A DNA stretch of 64,000 nt from Dipteronia dyeriana (taxonomy: Eukaryota; Streptophyta; Magnoliopsida; Sapindales; Sapindaceae): contig CM065296.1 in the NCBI GenBank assembly GCA_032871835.1, forward strand, positions 56,139,288-56,203,287. Direction: 5' to 3'. The notes beneath the pieces were generated by a model, which was not told where the DNA came from, ran no database searches, and was given only the letters and a program-made list of their open reading frames with translations. A program made the position numbers and the translations under genes. The number at the start of each line of letters is the position of its first letter. Within the stretch, counting starts at the first letter, position 1. Shown one piece after another: positions 1 to 12,500 of this stretch.

Positions 1-811
1 TCCCCTTACGAAGACATTAGTAAGGAGAGCTTATGGCACAAGACATATGCATAATCATATAAACAAATTTATGCAACTCAATTAAGAAGAGAGAATCAAG
101 GAGTTTTATTACATAAAAAGTGTGTGAACGAATGCTTTGCATACAAGACAAGTTGTATTCAAGATCAAAACATGGTATTTGGCAAATCAAAATAACAAGG
201 GTTTCCGAGAGAAATCAAACAAATTTCACCTTTTGTCATGGAATAAAAAAGATATAGATTGTAAAATAAATTCAGTTTAAGAACAACTATATCAAACTTT
301 ACAAGCAAAACAAGACATGAGCGACTATTGCGCCCATTTTGATTTTTCCGGGTGGAATGCCCGTATGATAGTAGCCTTGTTCGACAAGTAAAGAGAGAGA
401 GAGACTTTGGGATTTTAAAATCCTTGAAATGGATACAAGATCCTTATTGATTGAAGTCTCATAATTGCTTTCACATATAAATTTTTGTATTTATTTTAGA
501 GCATTCAAGAAATCTCATCATGCATAACAATTTAAAGCATGTCATAGAAATAATCAACATGTCATGGAGATCAATTCTAGGTCATTCAAAATGTACTTCC
601 CAATCAATTCTCCTAGTCCAAAAATGCATGTTTGGTCATAAATAAGACATGGATTGCATGTTAAGCAAAGTTGCACACTTATTTAAAAAAATATGTACAA
701 CCAATCATCTCAAGTAATTAATAAAGAAGCTTAAATATTATCAATGAGCACAATACATTGCCAATTTGCTCTCTTTGCTTGAGCTCCCCATATAGTGTCA
801 ATTAAAACAAT

Positions 812-2973
812 TCAATAGGGGATATGAGTCCCTATAGACTTACCAAGTCCATTGAACCTAGCTGACATTATGGGTGAACCCTTAGCACAATGGCATGTGG
901 GTTCATCTTTTCTAATCCACTTAGGTGACACATTGTCATTCCTAGTGGTCAAGGTCATCATATTATACCTAGGATCATTGACACTAGATTTCCTAAGCAC
1001 ATGCATATTGGCTCTAGCCCTTTTTCTTTCAATCATGTTATTAGTTTTACACATGTTAATGTACTTGGAGCAATTTGGTCTAATATGATCATCAACACCA
1101 TAAAAATGACGTGAAGGAATAAAATGAGGGGTCATACCATTCCTTTGTGAGGACAAAGGTGCTTTCCCATATCTTTGCACTTTCTTTTTATGTGGTGTTG
1201 GTTCTCTTCTCCCTTGTTGTTGAGTTGAAGAAGATTGCTTCCTTGGTTGAACATGCATGAAATGCTTCTTGGCTTGATGGCTTTTAGGTTGAGGGATGGT
1301 TGCTTGATGTGCTCTCATTGGTTGAGCTTAAGCTTGACTCCTTGGTTCTATCTTGACTTGGACATTTCTAGAGCACTCTCCCAGTTCAATTTTCTTCTTA
1401 GGATGGAGTGGAGGAAGAGGCTCTTTAAAGTCCTTGCTCTTGATAAATATCGTCTTGCTAGAAGTTGAGGTCTCCTTGTCATCTTCAAACCCTAGACCTC
1501 TCTTATCGCTTGGCTTCTTACCAACCCTCAACATATGGTCAAGCTTCTCTGTACTCAAAGTCATATTAGCAATCAACTATCTAGCTTCTCTCGGTTCCTC
1601 TTTCAAGCTTTCTTCCACCTTTCTCCCATTCTTCACTTTCTCACGTAAGTGAGTCACTTCAGTTGATAGGTTGAGGTTCTTTTCCTTTAGTTTTTGAACC
1701 TATTTCTTCATCTTCAACCTTGAGCTGTGAAAATCCTCACTAAACCCTTCAAGGTTCATACTCTCTACTTTTCCATTTGTAGAGTGAGATGAGGAACTCT
1801 CATAACTAGAGTCATCTCTTGTGTCTCTTGTTGTCACATTTACAACACCTCTATGAGTAGCTTCATCAATCACACTTCTAGCTCCTTTATCTTCAATTTC
1901 CTTTATAGAGTCACAAATTAAGACATTGCTGCCCTTTTTCAATATCTTCTATAAGGGACACTCCAAACGCCGTGTAGTTAAGAACTACCTCTTCATCACT
2001 TGAAGAATCTTCTTCACTTCCACTATCGCTTGATGAGGTGGACACCACCTTTCTTTTCTTCTTCTTCTTCTTCGAATTAGCACACTCGGTGGCTATCTGA
2101 CCAAACCCACTACACTCATAGCACTGAATGCCTTTTCTTGTAGGCTTCTCTTTCCTTGGCTCAATCTTCTTCTTTGAGTCATTCTTGTGAAGTTTCATAA
2201 ACTTCTTGAATATCTTCACCATAAGAGTCATCTCCTCATCTGAGTCTTCCTCCTCCTTCTCTACTTTGGTTGTCTTCAAGGCTATGTTCTTTTGCTTCTT
2301 AGGAGATGTAGGTGTAGAAGTCCACCTAGACTCATAGGCTAGAAGCCTTCCAATCACTTCACTCGGCTTCATAGTCTTGTAGTTGCTATTTTCTTCCAGT
2401 GTCGTCACCTAGGACTCAAATCTCTTAGGGAGTGACCTCATGATCTTTTGTTTGATCCCTCTATCCGAATATGGGTCACCTAGTTGATGGCTTTGATTTA
2501 CGATGTCCATTAACTTCACTTAGAAGTCATTAAAGCACTCGTCCTCTTCCATCTGAATTGTCTCAAATTGCATTTGAAGGACTCGAAGCTTGAAGTCCAT
2601 GACCACTTCAGTTCCTTCATGAGCCGTTTGTAGAATCTCCCAAGCCTCCTTTGCATACCTAGTATTTTGAACCAACTTTTATTGATTGTCATCCATGGCA
2701 CACAAGATTGCATGCATATCCTTGTTGTTCCACTTGGAAGCTTCAAATTCCTATGCGCTCCATTAAAACTTAGGCTTGAGAACTTAATATCCATCATCAT
2801 TGGTCATCTTCGAAAGAGTGTACCCATCTTCAACCGCCATCCATGTACTATCTATCATCTATTTGGAAAATCTAAGACTCCATCTTGTCTTTCCATGAAG
2901 TACAATTATCACCTTTAAGCGAAAGTGGTCTTATACTTGATGCTCCCTCTTTGCTCACCTCAAACTCACTCAT
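812..2973 (-). pseudogene. gag-like polyprotein remnant of element A
   Basis: The start Met is at 2971-2973 (MSEFEVSKEGASS...), followed by a UBN2-type gag domain (roughly 2970-2420), an acidic/lysine-rich linker, a first CCHC knuckle near 2085-2130 (CYECSGFGQIATEC, with the His replaced by Gln), a Ser/Asp-rich stretch, a coiled-coil segment (~1740-1560) and a second knuckle near 1060-1110 whose first Cys codons have mutated (RHFYGVDDHIRPNC). The frame is broken into at least five pieces (2973-2872, 2800-2516, 2408-1911, 1942-1700, 1576-1328, 1318-812). In Copia-like elements Gag forms the virus-like particle and packages RNA. Nothing pol-like follows. Clearly homologous to the gag genes in elements B and D. 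Confidence 0.8.
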
Positions 2974-3111
2974 AGTGTTTGGGTTAAAAATGAAAGAGAT
3001 GCAAATGTGATGCACCACACAAGATGTAAACAAAAAAAAATGCAAGCAAACAAAATGCACAAGTCAAGACACACACACGGCATATATCACCTAAGTATAT
3101 CTAGACACCTG

Positions 3112-3122
3112 CTCTGATACCA
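3112..3122 (-). other. Primer-binding site of element A
   Basis: The minus strand reads TGGTATCAGAG, complementary to the 3' end of plant initiator-methionine tRNA, two bases inside the LTR end. This is the standard Copia position and fixes the LTR boundary at 3125. Confidence 0.85.
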
Positions 3123-3124
3123 GT

Positions 3125-4331
3125 TGAAATTCCCTAGAACGTGTGTGTCTATAACCTAGAAAGGGTGAATAGGTTTTAATCGAATGAATTACCAATTTTT
3201 TGAATAATCAATATTAACAAAAACTAACCCAAATAAACAAGCTTTCAATTAAAATAATTATGCTTAAAACAATAAAACACGATATATACATGGAAACCCT
3301 CCAACTGGGAAAAACCACGGGCAGATATGTGTGCTACACTCGATCTTCAAATCCACTATTGAATGAAAGTTTACAACCTAGGTTGACCTTCAGTCACACC
3401 CTCTAGTTACTAACCCTTTCACTCTACCCAACGGGCCTTAATAGTGTTTCTTGATCTATTAGCTTGTGCACTAACCACTTAGTCACAAGACTTAACCTCA
3501 ATGAAGAGTCAAAACAACCTAAGTGAATATGATAAAATATTCAAACATGCACGTAATGCTAGGCAACACTAAATGCTTATCTAGGAATTCAAGGATGTCA
3601 ATAAAGCAATTCGTAGATATTAATGTCTATATGAATGCTCATAAGACCTAACTAAATATAGATATGAAAGTCTAATATCTAGTCATCAACAAAAAGCCAA
3701 TCAACCCAAGTTGTCATAAAACATGGCAAAGAACAATCAATGCAATTAACAAATGCAATCAATTAGACCTAAACAATATCTAAATGCAAAGCATAGAGAT
3801 TTAGCTAGAAGGACAAAATGGTCACAAATCCAAGCTATCACAAAATATTAATCTCAACCAACAATCAACAATCCAAGCATGTTATATATGCAATTAAACT
3901 CAATGACAAGCATTTAATCAACAATAATTGCTAAACCTAGGCATACATGTCATAAGAATGGAACAAGAGATTCTAGGGCATATAGAGATTACCTAGTCAA
4001 AGACAAACAAGAGAATCCATGCTTGGAAGATGCAAGAAGATGCTAGATGCTTATGGATTGGAGTTTGGTTGAGTCAAAATGGGTTCTTGGGAGCTCTCTT
4101 TCAATTAGAGTCAATTTCTCTTTCAAAGAAAAACTTGGACAATAAAAATTGGCTTCTTAGACTCCCTAAAGCCAAAGAGAAGAGAAGAGAACATATATAT
4201 ATTGTACCCTACACGAAACTGCATCTTTTTGGAAGAAAGGCAACTAATTTCCGTCATGACCGTTGTACGTGCCGCGGCCTAGGCAAGTGTCCAGACTGCG
4301 GTCCATGCAGCATGGCACGGTTGGACATTAC
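3125..4331 (-). repeat. 5' LTR of element A (upstream part truncated)
   Basis: The plus strand begins TGAAATTCC right after the primer-binding site, so the minus-strand LTR ends in ...TTTCA. The U5 part (3125-3520) matches the ends of the D-type LTRs (39679 downward; 54453 upward), including the CCACGGG/GGTTTCCA block near 3290-3330. A TATA-like ACATATATATATTG lies at ~4190-4203 (in minus orientation upstream of R), and a GC-rich, palindrome-bearing patch (GCCGCGGC, GCATGGCAC) sits at 4265-4325. A normal D-type LTR is ~1.8 kb, so about 0.6 kb of U3 is missing at 4331. Confidence 0.7.
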
Positions 4332-4536
4332 TGTTAGGTTTTCGATTGTGTTGGTATTAATTCCATATCAAAATGATGTTTACTTGTAATAATTTAGTTA
4401 TTTAGATTCATGATGATTCAAGCTTCAAGGAAGAAGGAACAACTAGTCAAAGCAAGTTCAAAGTCTTCAAAGAGAAAGGATGCAATATGGTTCTGCAAAG
4501 GTATACTAAGACCTTATCTTTCTCTTACAAGGCTTA

Positions 4537-4646
4537 GGCACATACACACAATTCATACATTTGTGTCCCTGCATCGTTGTACACCATTATAGGCACACAC
4601 AAACAATTCATTCATATATTTCCCTGCATCGTTGTGCACCATGTAT
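4537..4646. repeat. Two-copy 55 bp tandem duplication
   Basis: Units at 4537-4591 and 4592-4646 share 'ggcacaYaca', 'caattcat' and 'ccctgcatcgttgt' blocks in the same order, with scattered substitutions. It lies in the U3-like part of the LTR-like sequence. Confidence 0.7.
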
Positions 4647-5104
4647 AACACATTCACACACTTGAAGATGAATGCTCATGCATTGGTATGGAAATAACAT
4701 ATTTTGGAAAATGCATGATTGGAGACTATCTCTATATAGTTTGCATTCTAGTGTGAATTGTGTTTGTATGTGTATATGTTTATATAACATGGATATTGAA
4801 CTTGAATTTAGTCTTAAATCATTCTTGATTGATTTCCGGTCATTTCGGTTACTCATACTATTGATTTCAAGTTTTAAGTCAAAATATACTACACTTTCAA
4901 CTCATGTTGCATACATTGTATTCGTCTACATATATCAAGTCAAATTATTATTTTTTGGGTTGAGTATCTTATATGTTCATGTTTGTGAGAGAGTTACGGT
5001 TTGTAATCCACAAACGGATTCGAATTCTGAGTTCGGAGGCCGGAGAACGGTCAAAGAACACGAGGGGAGCGCGAGAGGAAAAGAAGTGCAACCAAGCACT
5101 CTTT

Positions 5105-5182
5105 CCCGAGATGGCGCATGGCCATCTCGGGATAGAATGCTTGCTGCCCCGAGATGCCCACGTGCCATTTCAGGCAGCAAGC
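5105..5182. promoter_or_regulatory. GC-rich hairpin pair upstream of LTR TATA
   Basis: CCCGAGATGGC (5105-5115) pairs with GCCATCTCGGG (5121-5131); GCTTGCTGCC (~5149-5158) pairs with GGCAGCAAGC (~5173-5182). The patch is far more GC-rich than its surroundings and ends about 60 bp before the TATA-like motif. Role unknown. Confidence 0.55.
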
Positions 5183-6145
5183 ATGCTTGGTGCACTTAAT
5201 GGTATTTTGGTCCTTTTGCTTCTATTCTTTCCCTCTCCTTTATATTTCCCTTCCCTCTCACATTTCATTTTAAGAAGAAATTTAAAACTTGAGTGCAGAA
5301 TTTCTCTCTACATTTTCTCACCTTCCAAACACCATAACTTCTTCATTTGAACTTCGATTTGAGTGATTCAAAGTTGAGAGTGTTTGTCTATTCATCCTAC
5401 ATCCTTTCTCTGAAGGTTTGAGTGAGTTTTATTGTTGTTTTTGGAGTCTAAACTCATAAAAACGGGATTGCACCAAAATCAACTAAGGTATTGATTTTCT
5501 CTCAAAGTTTTCTTTTAAAACTTGGTCAATTGCCTTGGGTTTTCTTCTTCAACATATATATGTGTATTGTGAGTGTTTTTAATTGAGTTTGAACTCATTT
5601 AAAGCTAGATTGAGTTTCAATTGAAATCTCACATGTTGAGATAGGTTTTGATTTTGCCTATGTTTTCACATGTTTGGGATTGTATTGTGCTAGCTTTGAT
5701 TCTAGGACTATTTGATGATCTTTGATTGATTGATTTTGTGAAAAATAGTTCTCCACATGTATTAGGCTCTCTTTGGCCGATTTCTCACAATGATACATGT
5801 GCTTATGTTCTTTTGAGCTATTCCTGTGTTTTGTTGAATCAATGAATAGGAATATGCTTTAGAACTTTAGCTTTAATCTAAATGACTTTGTCATATAATT
5901 TTAGCATGTTATTGGTTTATGAGATTTAAACTTGATTATGTGATTAATTGAACATATCTTGTGATTCAAGTTTTAGATCTATGCATGTATCTAGGTTGTA
6001 ATTAATGTTGAACATATCTTATATGATCTAGATGGATTAAACATGCAAGATTGACTAGACTACATTTGTTTTGTGCATTCATGCTCATGTCTAGTATTTT
6101 CCATAGGATGTGTTGATCAAAACATTCTATGTTGCGTGCTTGTTT

Positions 6146-7190
6146 GCGTTTTGCATTCATGATCACCTGGATGCCTTGTGAGAAGAAAGTCTTGGCAATA
6201 GGTATGAGACCTATGTTGTTGAGCAAAGAAGTCTTGGCAAGAGGTGTGAGACCTCGGATTGTCAAGCAAGGAAGTCTTGACTAGAATCGAGAGGACTCGG
6301 ATAGTTGAGCAAGAAGTCTTGCCTAGGGTCGTGAGGATCCGGAAGGGTGAGCGAGGAAGTCTTGACTAGAGTTGGGAGGACTCAGATAGTTAGGCAAGAA
6401 GTCTTGCCTAGGGTCGTGAGGATCCGGAAGGGTGAGCGAGGAAGTCTTGACAAGAGGTGTGAGGCCTCGGATTGTTGAGCAAGAGGGCGACATCTTCATG
6501 AGTAGGATAGGAGGGTAGTTTCAAGGTGAAGGGGTCACTTGAGAGATTGTACGTGTCTTATCTACTAGTGGATTTTGTTTGCCGATGGTTGCTAACCCAT
6601 GGATGTTTCCTCTTCAGAGGTTTACCACGTTATATCTTGTGTCAACTTTTCTCTGACCCGTGGATGTTTGCCTTTTGCATTCACGATCACCTAGATGCCT
6701 TGTGAGAAGGAAGAAATGACAATAGGTGTGAGACCTATGTTGTTGAGCAAGGAAGTCTTGGCAAGAGGTGTGAGACCTCGGATTGTCAAGCAAGGAAGTC
6801 TTGACTAGAGTCGGAAGGACTCGGATAGTTGAGCAAGAAGTCTTGCCTAGGGTCGTGAGGATCCGGAAGGGTGAGAGAGGAAGTCTTGACTAGAGTTGGG
6901 AGGACTCGGATAGTTGAGCAAGAAGTCTTGCCAAGGGTCGTGAGGATCCGGAAGGGTGAGAGAGAAAGTCTTGACAAGAGGTGTGAGGCCTCAGATTGTT
7001 GAGCTAGAAGGCGGCATCTTCATGAGTAGGATAAGAGGGTAGTTTCTAGGTGAAGGGGTCACTTGAGAGATTGTACGTGTCTTATCTACTAGTGGATTTT
7101 GTTTGCCGGTGGAAGCTAACCCGTGGATGTTTCCTCTTTGGAGGTTTACCACGTTATATCTTGTGTCAACTTTTCTCTATCCCTATCTCT
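6146..7190. repeat. Tandem duplication (~522 bp x 2) with ~43 bp sub-repeats
   Basis: Copy 1 (6146-~6667) and copy 2 (~6668-7190) both run from 'ttttgcattca.gatcacct' to 'ccacgttatatcttgtgtc'. Each contains five to six shorter units built on 'gaagtcttgactagagt..gaggactcggatag' alternating with 'gaagtcttgcctagggtcgtgaggatccggaag'. No coding frame runs through. It is part of the LTR-like sequence. Confidence 0.85.
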
Positions 7191-7337
7191 CTTATATTTG
7201 TATTTGTTATTTGAATACTATGGATAGAAATCTATATGTAAGTTGACTTCCTTTCTATAATATAGATTGTGTATGTGTTATGATTAATTTTTTGTATCAC
7301 ACTTTACTTGTTTTATATATTGATTAAGTGTCTTTAA

Positions 7338-9176
7338 TTGATAGAAGATGAACCTACAAGCATGATATATAAAGGGTAATTCTTTCCAATGAAAAAAGAT
7401 TTAAAGAGACTAGTAGGCCATTTTACAATGTGGAAGAACTTCGAGTGGAATGTGAAAAGGTCCAATAAGACAACATTACATCTAGTTTGTTTAATGGAAA
7501 ATTGTACGTGGAAGTTAAGAGCGGTGAGGAGAGATGAAAGGACATACTTTCAAGTAAGAAGTTTTGTCAACGAACACACTTATCTGTTAGAGGAAATTCA
7601 CCGCCGCCACCGACAAGCTAGTGAAGTCATAATTGGAGAAGCGATTGCACCTAGACTTCAACAACAAGATGGTCGACTATTGCGTCCGAAGGACATAATC
7701 GCTGACATGAATTCATTGTATGGATTCCAAATCATGTACAGTAAGGCACACGCCGCCCTCGATTATACGTTATCACAGACCTATGGAACACATGAGGAAA
7801 CCTTCCAACTGCTTCCATCATTCAGTTACGTTTTGGAATAAAAAAATCCTGGCACAATCACTGACTTACAATGTAACAAAGATGGTAAATTCCTCTACTT
7901 TTTCTTGTCGATTGGTGCCTCACTTAGAGGATTCCGGACGTGTATGCGTCCATTAATTGCCGTTGATGGTACCTATTTTAAGGGACGATTCGGGGGTACA
8001 ATGTTTGTTGTAACAGCACAAGATGGGAAAGAACAGGTGTATCCAATTGCTTTTTGGTACGGCAAATCAGAAAACAACCTTTCATGGGAATGGTTTTTGG
8101 ATTTCTTGAAGTGTTCCCTTAGGTCATATTGATGAGCTGGTTTTCATTTTCGATAGACATGCAAGCATTGAAGCAGTTATTTCGAAAGTGTTCCCTTATG
8201 CCACCCATACCATATGTTGCTGGCACTTTTCTAAAAATATTAAGAAGCGATTTCATAGAAAGAATGTTGCCACAATAATGGACAAAGCAACCCGTGTGTA
8301 CACCGAATTTGAATATAACCGGCATATGGAAGAGTTAAGAAACTTGTACCAGAATGCATATGATTATGTAATTGATACCGATCTACACAAGTGGTCCTGT
8401 GTAGAATGTCCCGAAAATAGGTACAGGGTGATGACAACAAATGCTACAGAATGCATAAACTTATGCCTAAATTTTGTACGACAACTGCCTATGTTGACTT
8501 TGGCTGAGTTCATTAGGAATATGTTATAACGATGATTTGACGATCGCTATAGAACTTCACAATCCATGCATCATCAGTTGACCGACTCAACACATCTTGT
8601 GATCTTAAAACGTATGGAGAAGTGTGGTTTTATGACCGTAAATCCAGTAGACTGGAATATTTTCTCGGTCAAGCGGTCTGGAAAACAATGGACTGTTGAC
8701 TTAGCCCGGAAGACCTATACTTGCAACAAATTTGAAATAGATCATTTTCCATGTTCTCATTCACTTGCAGTCGTAAGGTATATTACTTTCAAGTTTTACC
8801 GTGAGGTGACTATTACTGAAATGTAAAGCTCATCGTTTTCAATATTTTTTACAGGGAGCAAAACTTGGACTTGACATATTTGTCTTCGGAATACTACAAG
8901 AGACAGACACTTATTAACTCATACTCGGTTCCTATTATGCTGGTTGGACATCCTTCCACTTAGGTTGTGCCATCTGACATTGCTCAGAGGGTAATTTTGA
9001 ATCCAATCTCCAGGAGACAAGCAGGACGCCCGAGGGCGGGTCGACATGTCTCTTCTTCGGAGAGGACAACTACACAATCGTGTAAAAGATGTAGACAACC
9101 ATGGTATAATTCCAGGAGATGTTCTAACCCACCTTTTATTAATGAAGATCCAAGCAAAGGTGCTCCCGATGAATAG
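7338..9176 (+). pseudogene. MuDR-family MULE transposase, multiply disrupted
   Basis: Similarity begins about 7338 and the DNA-binding-like N-terminal part follows (7389 on: FEWNVKRSNKTTLHLVC, then CTWKLRA). The catalytic domain begins near VDGTYFKG; first catalytic Asp codon 7965-7967, second Asp in DRH at 8152-8154, Glu in TNATE at 8449-8451. A SWIM-type zinc site follows (Cys 8722-8724, Cys-Ser-His 8752-8760), then a likely 77 bp intron (8778-8854, GT...ACAG) joining R-EQNLDLTYLS, and a C-terminal knuckle at 9081-9122 with its His changed to Tyr. Lesions: stops at 7377 and 7839 (Gln-codon position), frameshift near 8118, stops at 8527 and 8533, stop at 8961. It encoded the enzyme that cuts and inserts MULE ends; it cannot do so now. 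The N-terminus is incomplete. Confidence 0.88.
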
Positions 9177-9526
9177 CGCCGTAAGTGTAGCATTTGTCAT
9201 TCAATTGAACACAACAAACAAACGTGCCCTAACATGGAAAAATAGGGAATGAATGGCAAAGTTTTGATCACATTGTAAACATTTGGAATCGTATCAGATT
9301 GTAATAATTTGGAATTGTATGAATTTTTCGTTAACTTATTTTGTATGTGTTCGTTAACTTATCGTATCTCATTGTCAAGGTTTGCTATGTGTTTCGTACA
9401 TGTGATGGCAGACACTGGAAACAAAACATTAAATGAAATTGAAATAATATTAATGAATTAAAATGTCTTTATACGTAAAAAATGGTAGGAATATAAAAAA
9501 TACAACATTAAATATACAATCAATCA

Positions 9527-12500
9527 CTAGGCGAGGCTGGAGTTACAAAAAATCTCCACTGCCATTTTCTCCCGAATGATCCCTATGTCGTCCTCTGACC
9601 AATCAAAAGGGCGTCGAACCACTAGTAAGTACCCGATAAGTCTCAAAGTATGGGGACCACAGTTACCTTTGTAATTGGATATCAAAACGCGTTACAAATC
9701 GTTTTTAAATAATATCTAAGCACATGAATGAAATAGAATGTCTTACAATTTTTTTTGTTGGGGGACTGTAGAAGTGGAGACCACGCTAACCGAGAAGGGT
9801 TTATTTTCCCTAGGGAACCGCCGACGACCACCTCGTCGTGCAGTGTGGAACCCTGCGTCATTAAACATTGACGGTAAAAACCACCATAATGGCCGAACTT
9901 GCTGCTTCCTGATATGAACAGGAACATCCTGTCTCTAGGGGTCAAATATGCTCAGCTTTCTAAGAATAAAGTCGACGGTCACCACTAGCCAATGTTTGCC
10001 CCCAACGTTGCACGGTATCAGGATCTGTAATAGTATGCAGAAGTGTTAGGTTAGGATATACGAACAATTTATATTTTAAATCATTTCCACCGTCTAACAC
10101 TTACTAAGTCAACCTAGTGCTACGGGCGGTTTCCACTCGTGGTTGCTCCATGGACCGTCTGAAGGTCCTCTTCCAACCATCGGGATTGTAACACATTCCA
10201 CCTTACCGTGGTCACAGCCCCGTGCGAATCACGAGGCATCATTCTTTCCCACTGTAACAACATAAGTGGTTGTACATACAATCATTGACAAATTCGTATC
10301 AATAATAAAAAACCAAAAAACAAGATACGATTTCAATAATTTATAACTACTTACATAGAATTGTGTATTTAATACGTTGCTCCTCTTGTTGTACACAGTG
10401 CAGAATCCTCGCTGACACTTCCGAAGAATATAGAGGTATGCATCCATATGCTGACAGACAATAAAACTAATGAATTGTTAACAATACAACATTATTTAAA
10501 CAAACATTAATTTGAAAATCACGTAAGTACGTACCGTGTCCTCCAAGTCCATGAAGTTGGACTGTATACGCATGAACCATTTGATGTCCACTGGTGCCAG
10601 CACATACACATCACGTCTATTTAATGGTTGGATTAGCTTTATCAAATTTGAATAAACATTAAAACACTGCCAAATTCATAGATGAAGTTGTACTCACATT
10701 TCCCAGTTTATGTTCTTCTTGAAGGCTTTGTATCCTGTAAGCTAGTCGGCATCTATAAGTCCGTGGGGGTCAAATATGTGTTCCACGGACTATGGCCGTG
10801 TCCTCAACCTCTACGGCCAGCATGAATCTGTGTAGGGACTCCTCAACTGTCATCAGCGCTTAACTATAGGCTTCATGTGTGGTACTCCAACCTCCGAGGA
10901 GCTCTGGGTTGACATGCTGGGTAGGGGAAGGGACCGTTGAGCCTGGGTTGACATGTTGGGTGGGGGAAGGGACCATTGAGCCTGGGTCGACATGCTAGGT
11001 AGGGGAGGGGACCGTTGAGCCTAAGTCAACATGCTGGGTGGGGGAGGGGACCGCTGAGCCTGGGTCGATGTGCTGGGTGGGGGAGGGGACCGCTGCGGTT
11101 GAATCGATATACTGGGTGGTGGGTAGAGCTCGGGCTGGATGGACCCAGATAGAACAGCTGAGAGGTCTGACTGGACTGCTGTATGTTTAGCAGGCCTACT
11201 GTCGCTAGTATACGACTGAGCTTGACTCTCCGGACCTACCCCCAATAGGCGGGTCCTCGCTAAGTCCACCTGTCCTGTCTATCCCTTCCGTATACCTATT
11301 AGTCCTGTCTCCGGGACTAAAGTCTGGATCAGAAGGTGGGGGGACTTCCCTGTGTGTATGTATGGTCGACCCCTGAAGCCCCCGGATCGTATCCAGTAAC
11401 ACTCGGTGTTGTTGCTGTAGATTCTCATCACTCTTCTGGATTATATCCACCAAATCAAGGTGTTGACGCTCTCAATCCTCCTCACTCTTACGGAGGGCTT
11501 CATGCACATCGTTCAACAGATCTGTCCATGGGGCTTGAAATCATGTCTACATTGTTAGTACAAAACTAGCAACATCACGTGTTAAATAAACAAAACTTTC
11601 TTTTCAACTTACCTCTCCATCACGTCCAACGCCCCCACGGGAATCCCCTGTAGATGTACCATGTTTGGGGGTGGTAAACCAAACCCGTCTATGCCTATGC
11701 CTTTCTCGTTGAGGGTCTGTCTGATATCCCTCACTGTCATTGGGCCTTAAACCCCCAGCATCGTGCTCAGATCCCTCCTTGTCACTAGTCCTGTATATCA
11801 AACCCATACCCTCTGTCCCACTGTTCCCGCCAAATTCAGTCTGATCAGAGACCGGAGGCGGAATATGAATTTTTTCCTCCTCTACATACAGGCTCCCCCG
11901 CTCGTTTATCCCCGTATAGTACGGTGCCTGTCTCTCAACTGGTGTGGGCACTAGTTCCTTTTTCGCAAACATCTAAAATATTGGTTAGAACAATGTAATT
12001 GTACACTTACTAACTAATATAAACATTAACAAATTAATTACAGACCCAGGCTTTGAAAATCTTGGCCAGCTTCTTCCCTTTCGGTTGTTTAGTCAACTCC
12101 CACTTCAAAATACAGGGAGACAGATCCGTAACCCTCCGGGTGCCGAACTCTTGGCCCGAATCAGGGATCACCTCGAAAGTAAATATCTGCATCAAAGATA
12201 AGTACGATAAGTATCCATAACATTGAGGACAACAACAATAAAGTACAACTTGTAATTCGAAGTTCTTACCAATATGGTGTAAGATAGACTGTATATGTTA
12301 TAGGTCTCCACCGTATGTATGTGAGTGCCCTTTTCCTGCTGGAATCGTTCAAACCCGCCTCGTTGCCCATCAAGTGCATGCCTAAATGAGTAAATAGAAT
12401 GTCTGTACACGTGGGCATCCCACGGGAACGCGTCGAATGCATCGAGATCCTTAACCAGCCGAAACTGCCAAACAGGAATCTTGAATCTCCCGTCCAACCC

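Larger units (their letters stand above)
1..4331 (-). mobile_element. Element A: gag-only Copia-like LTR retroelement (minus strand, 3' part outside window)
   Basis: Reading the minus strand from 4331 down, one meets an LTR (3125-4331), a tRNA-Met primer-binding site (3112-3122), a decayed gag gene (2973-812) and a non-coding 3' internal region (811-1). The second LTR lies beyond the left edge. The gag pieces match element B (16211-18420) almost domain for domain, and the 3' internal region shares blocks with B, for example the 'ctactatcatacggg' stretch near 370-385 and its counterpart at 18833-18848. No protease, integrase, reverse transcriptase or RNase H is seen. The upstream end of the LTR appears cut at 4331, where another LTR-like sequence begins. 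Confidence 0.8.
4332..7300 (+). repeat. LTR-like sequence of another retroelement (solo or truncated)
   Basis: Begins TGTTAGGTTTTCG at 4332, directly abutting element A's LTR. It has LTR-like promoter layout: GC-rich hairpins at 5105-5182, a TATA-like 'tttatattt' at ~5239, then a leader with no long ORF, and an internal ~522 bp duplication (6146-7190) ending in the 'ccacgttatatcttgtgtc' block seen in plant Copia LTRs. The right end is not resolved: sequence grades into the MULE between about 7190 and 7340, and no CA end or 5 bp TSD was found. The ORFs inside are spurious. Confidence 0.5.

Noticed and set aside
4030..4389. 119-codon ORF with Cys-rich stretch (CTCRGLGKCPDCGPC)
   Set aside because: It reads antisense through the U3/R part of element A's LTR; the Cys run comes from the GC-rich hairpin patch and matches no zinc-finger spacing that I trust.
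6146..7190. Repeated units as a coding repeat protein
   Set aside because: Stops occur in all frames across the units; the sequence lies in an LTR leader region.
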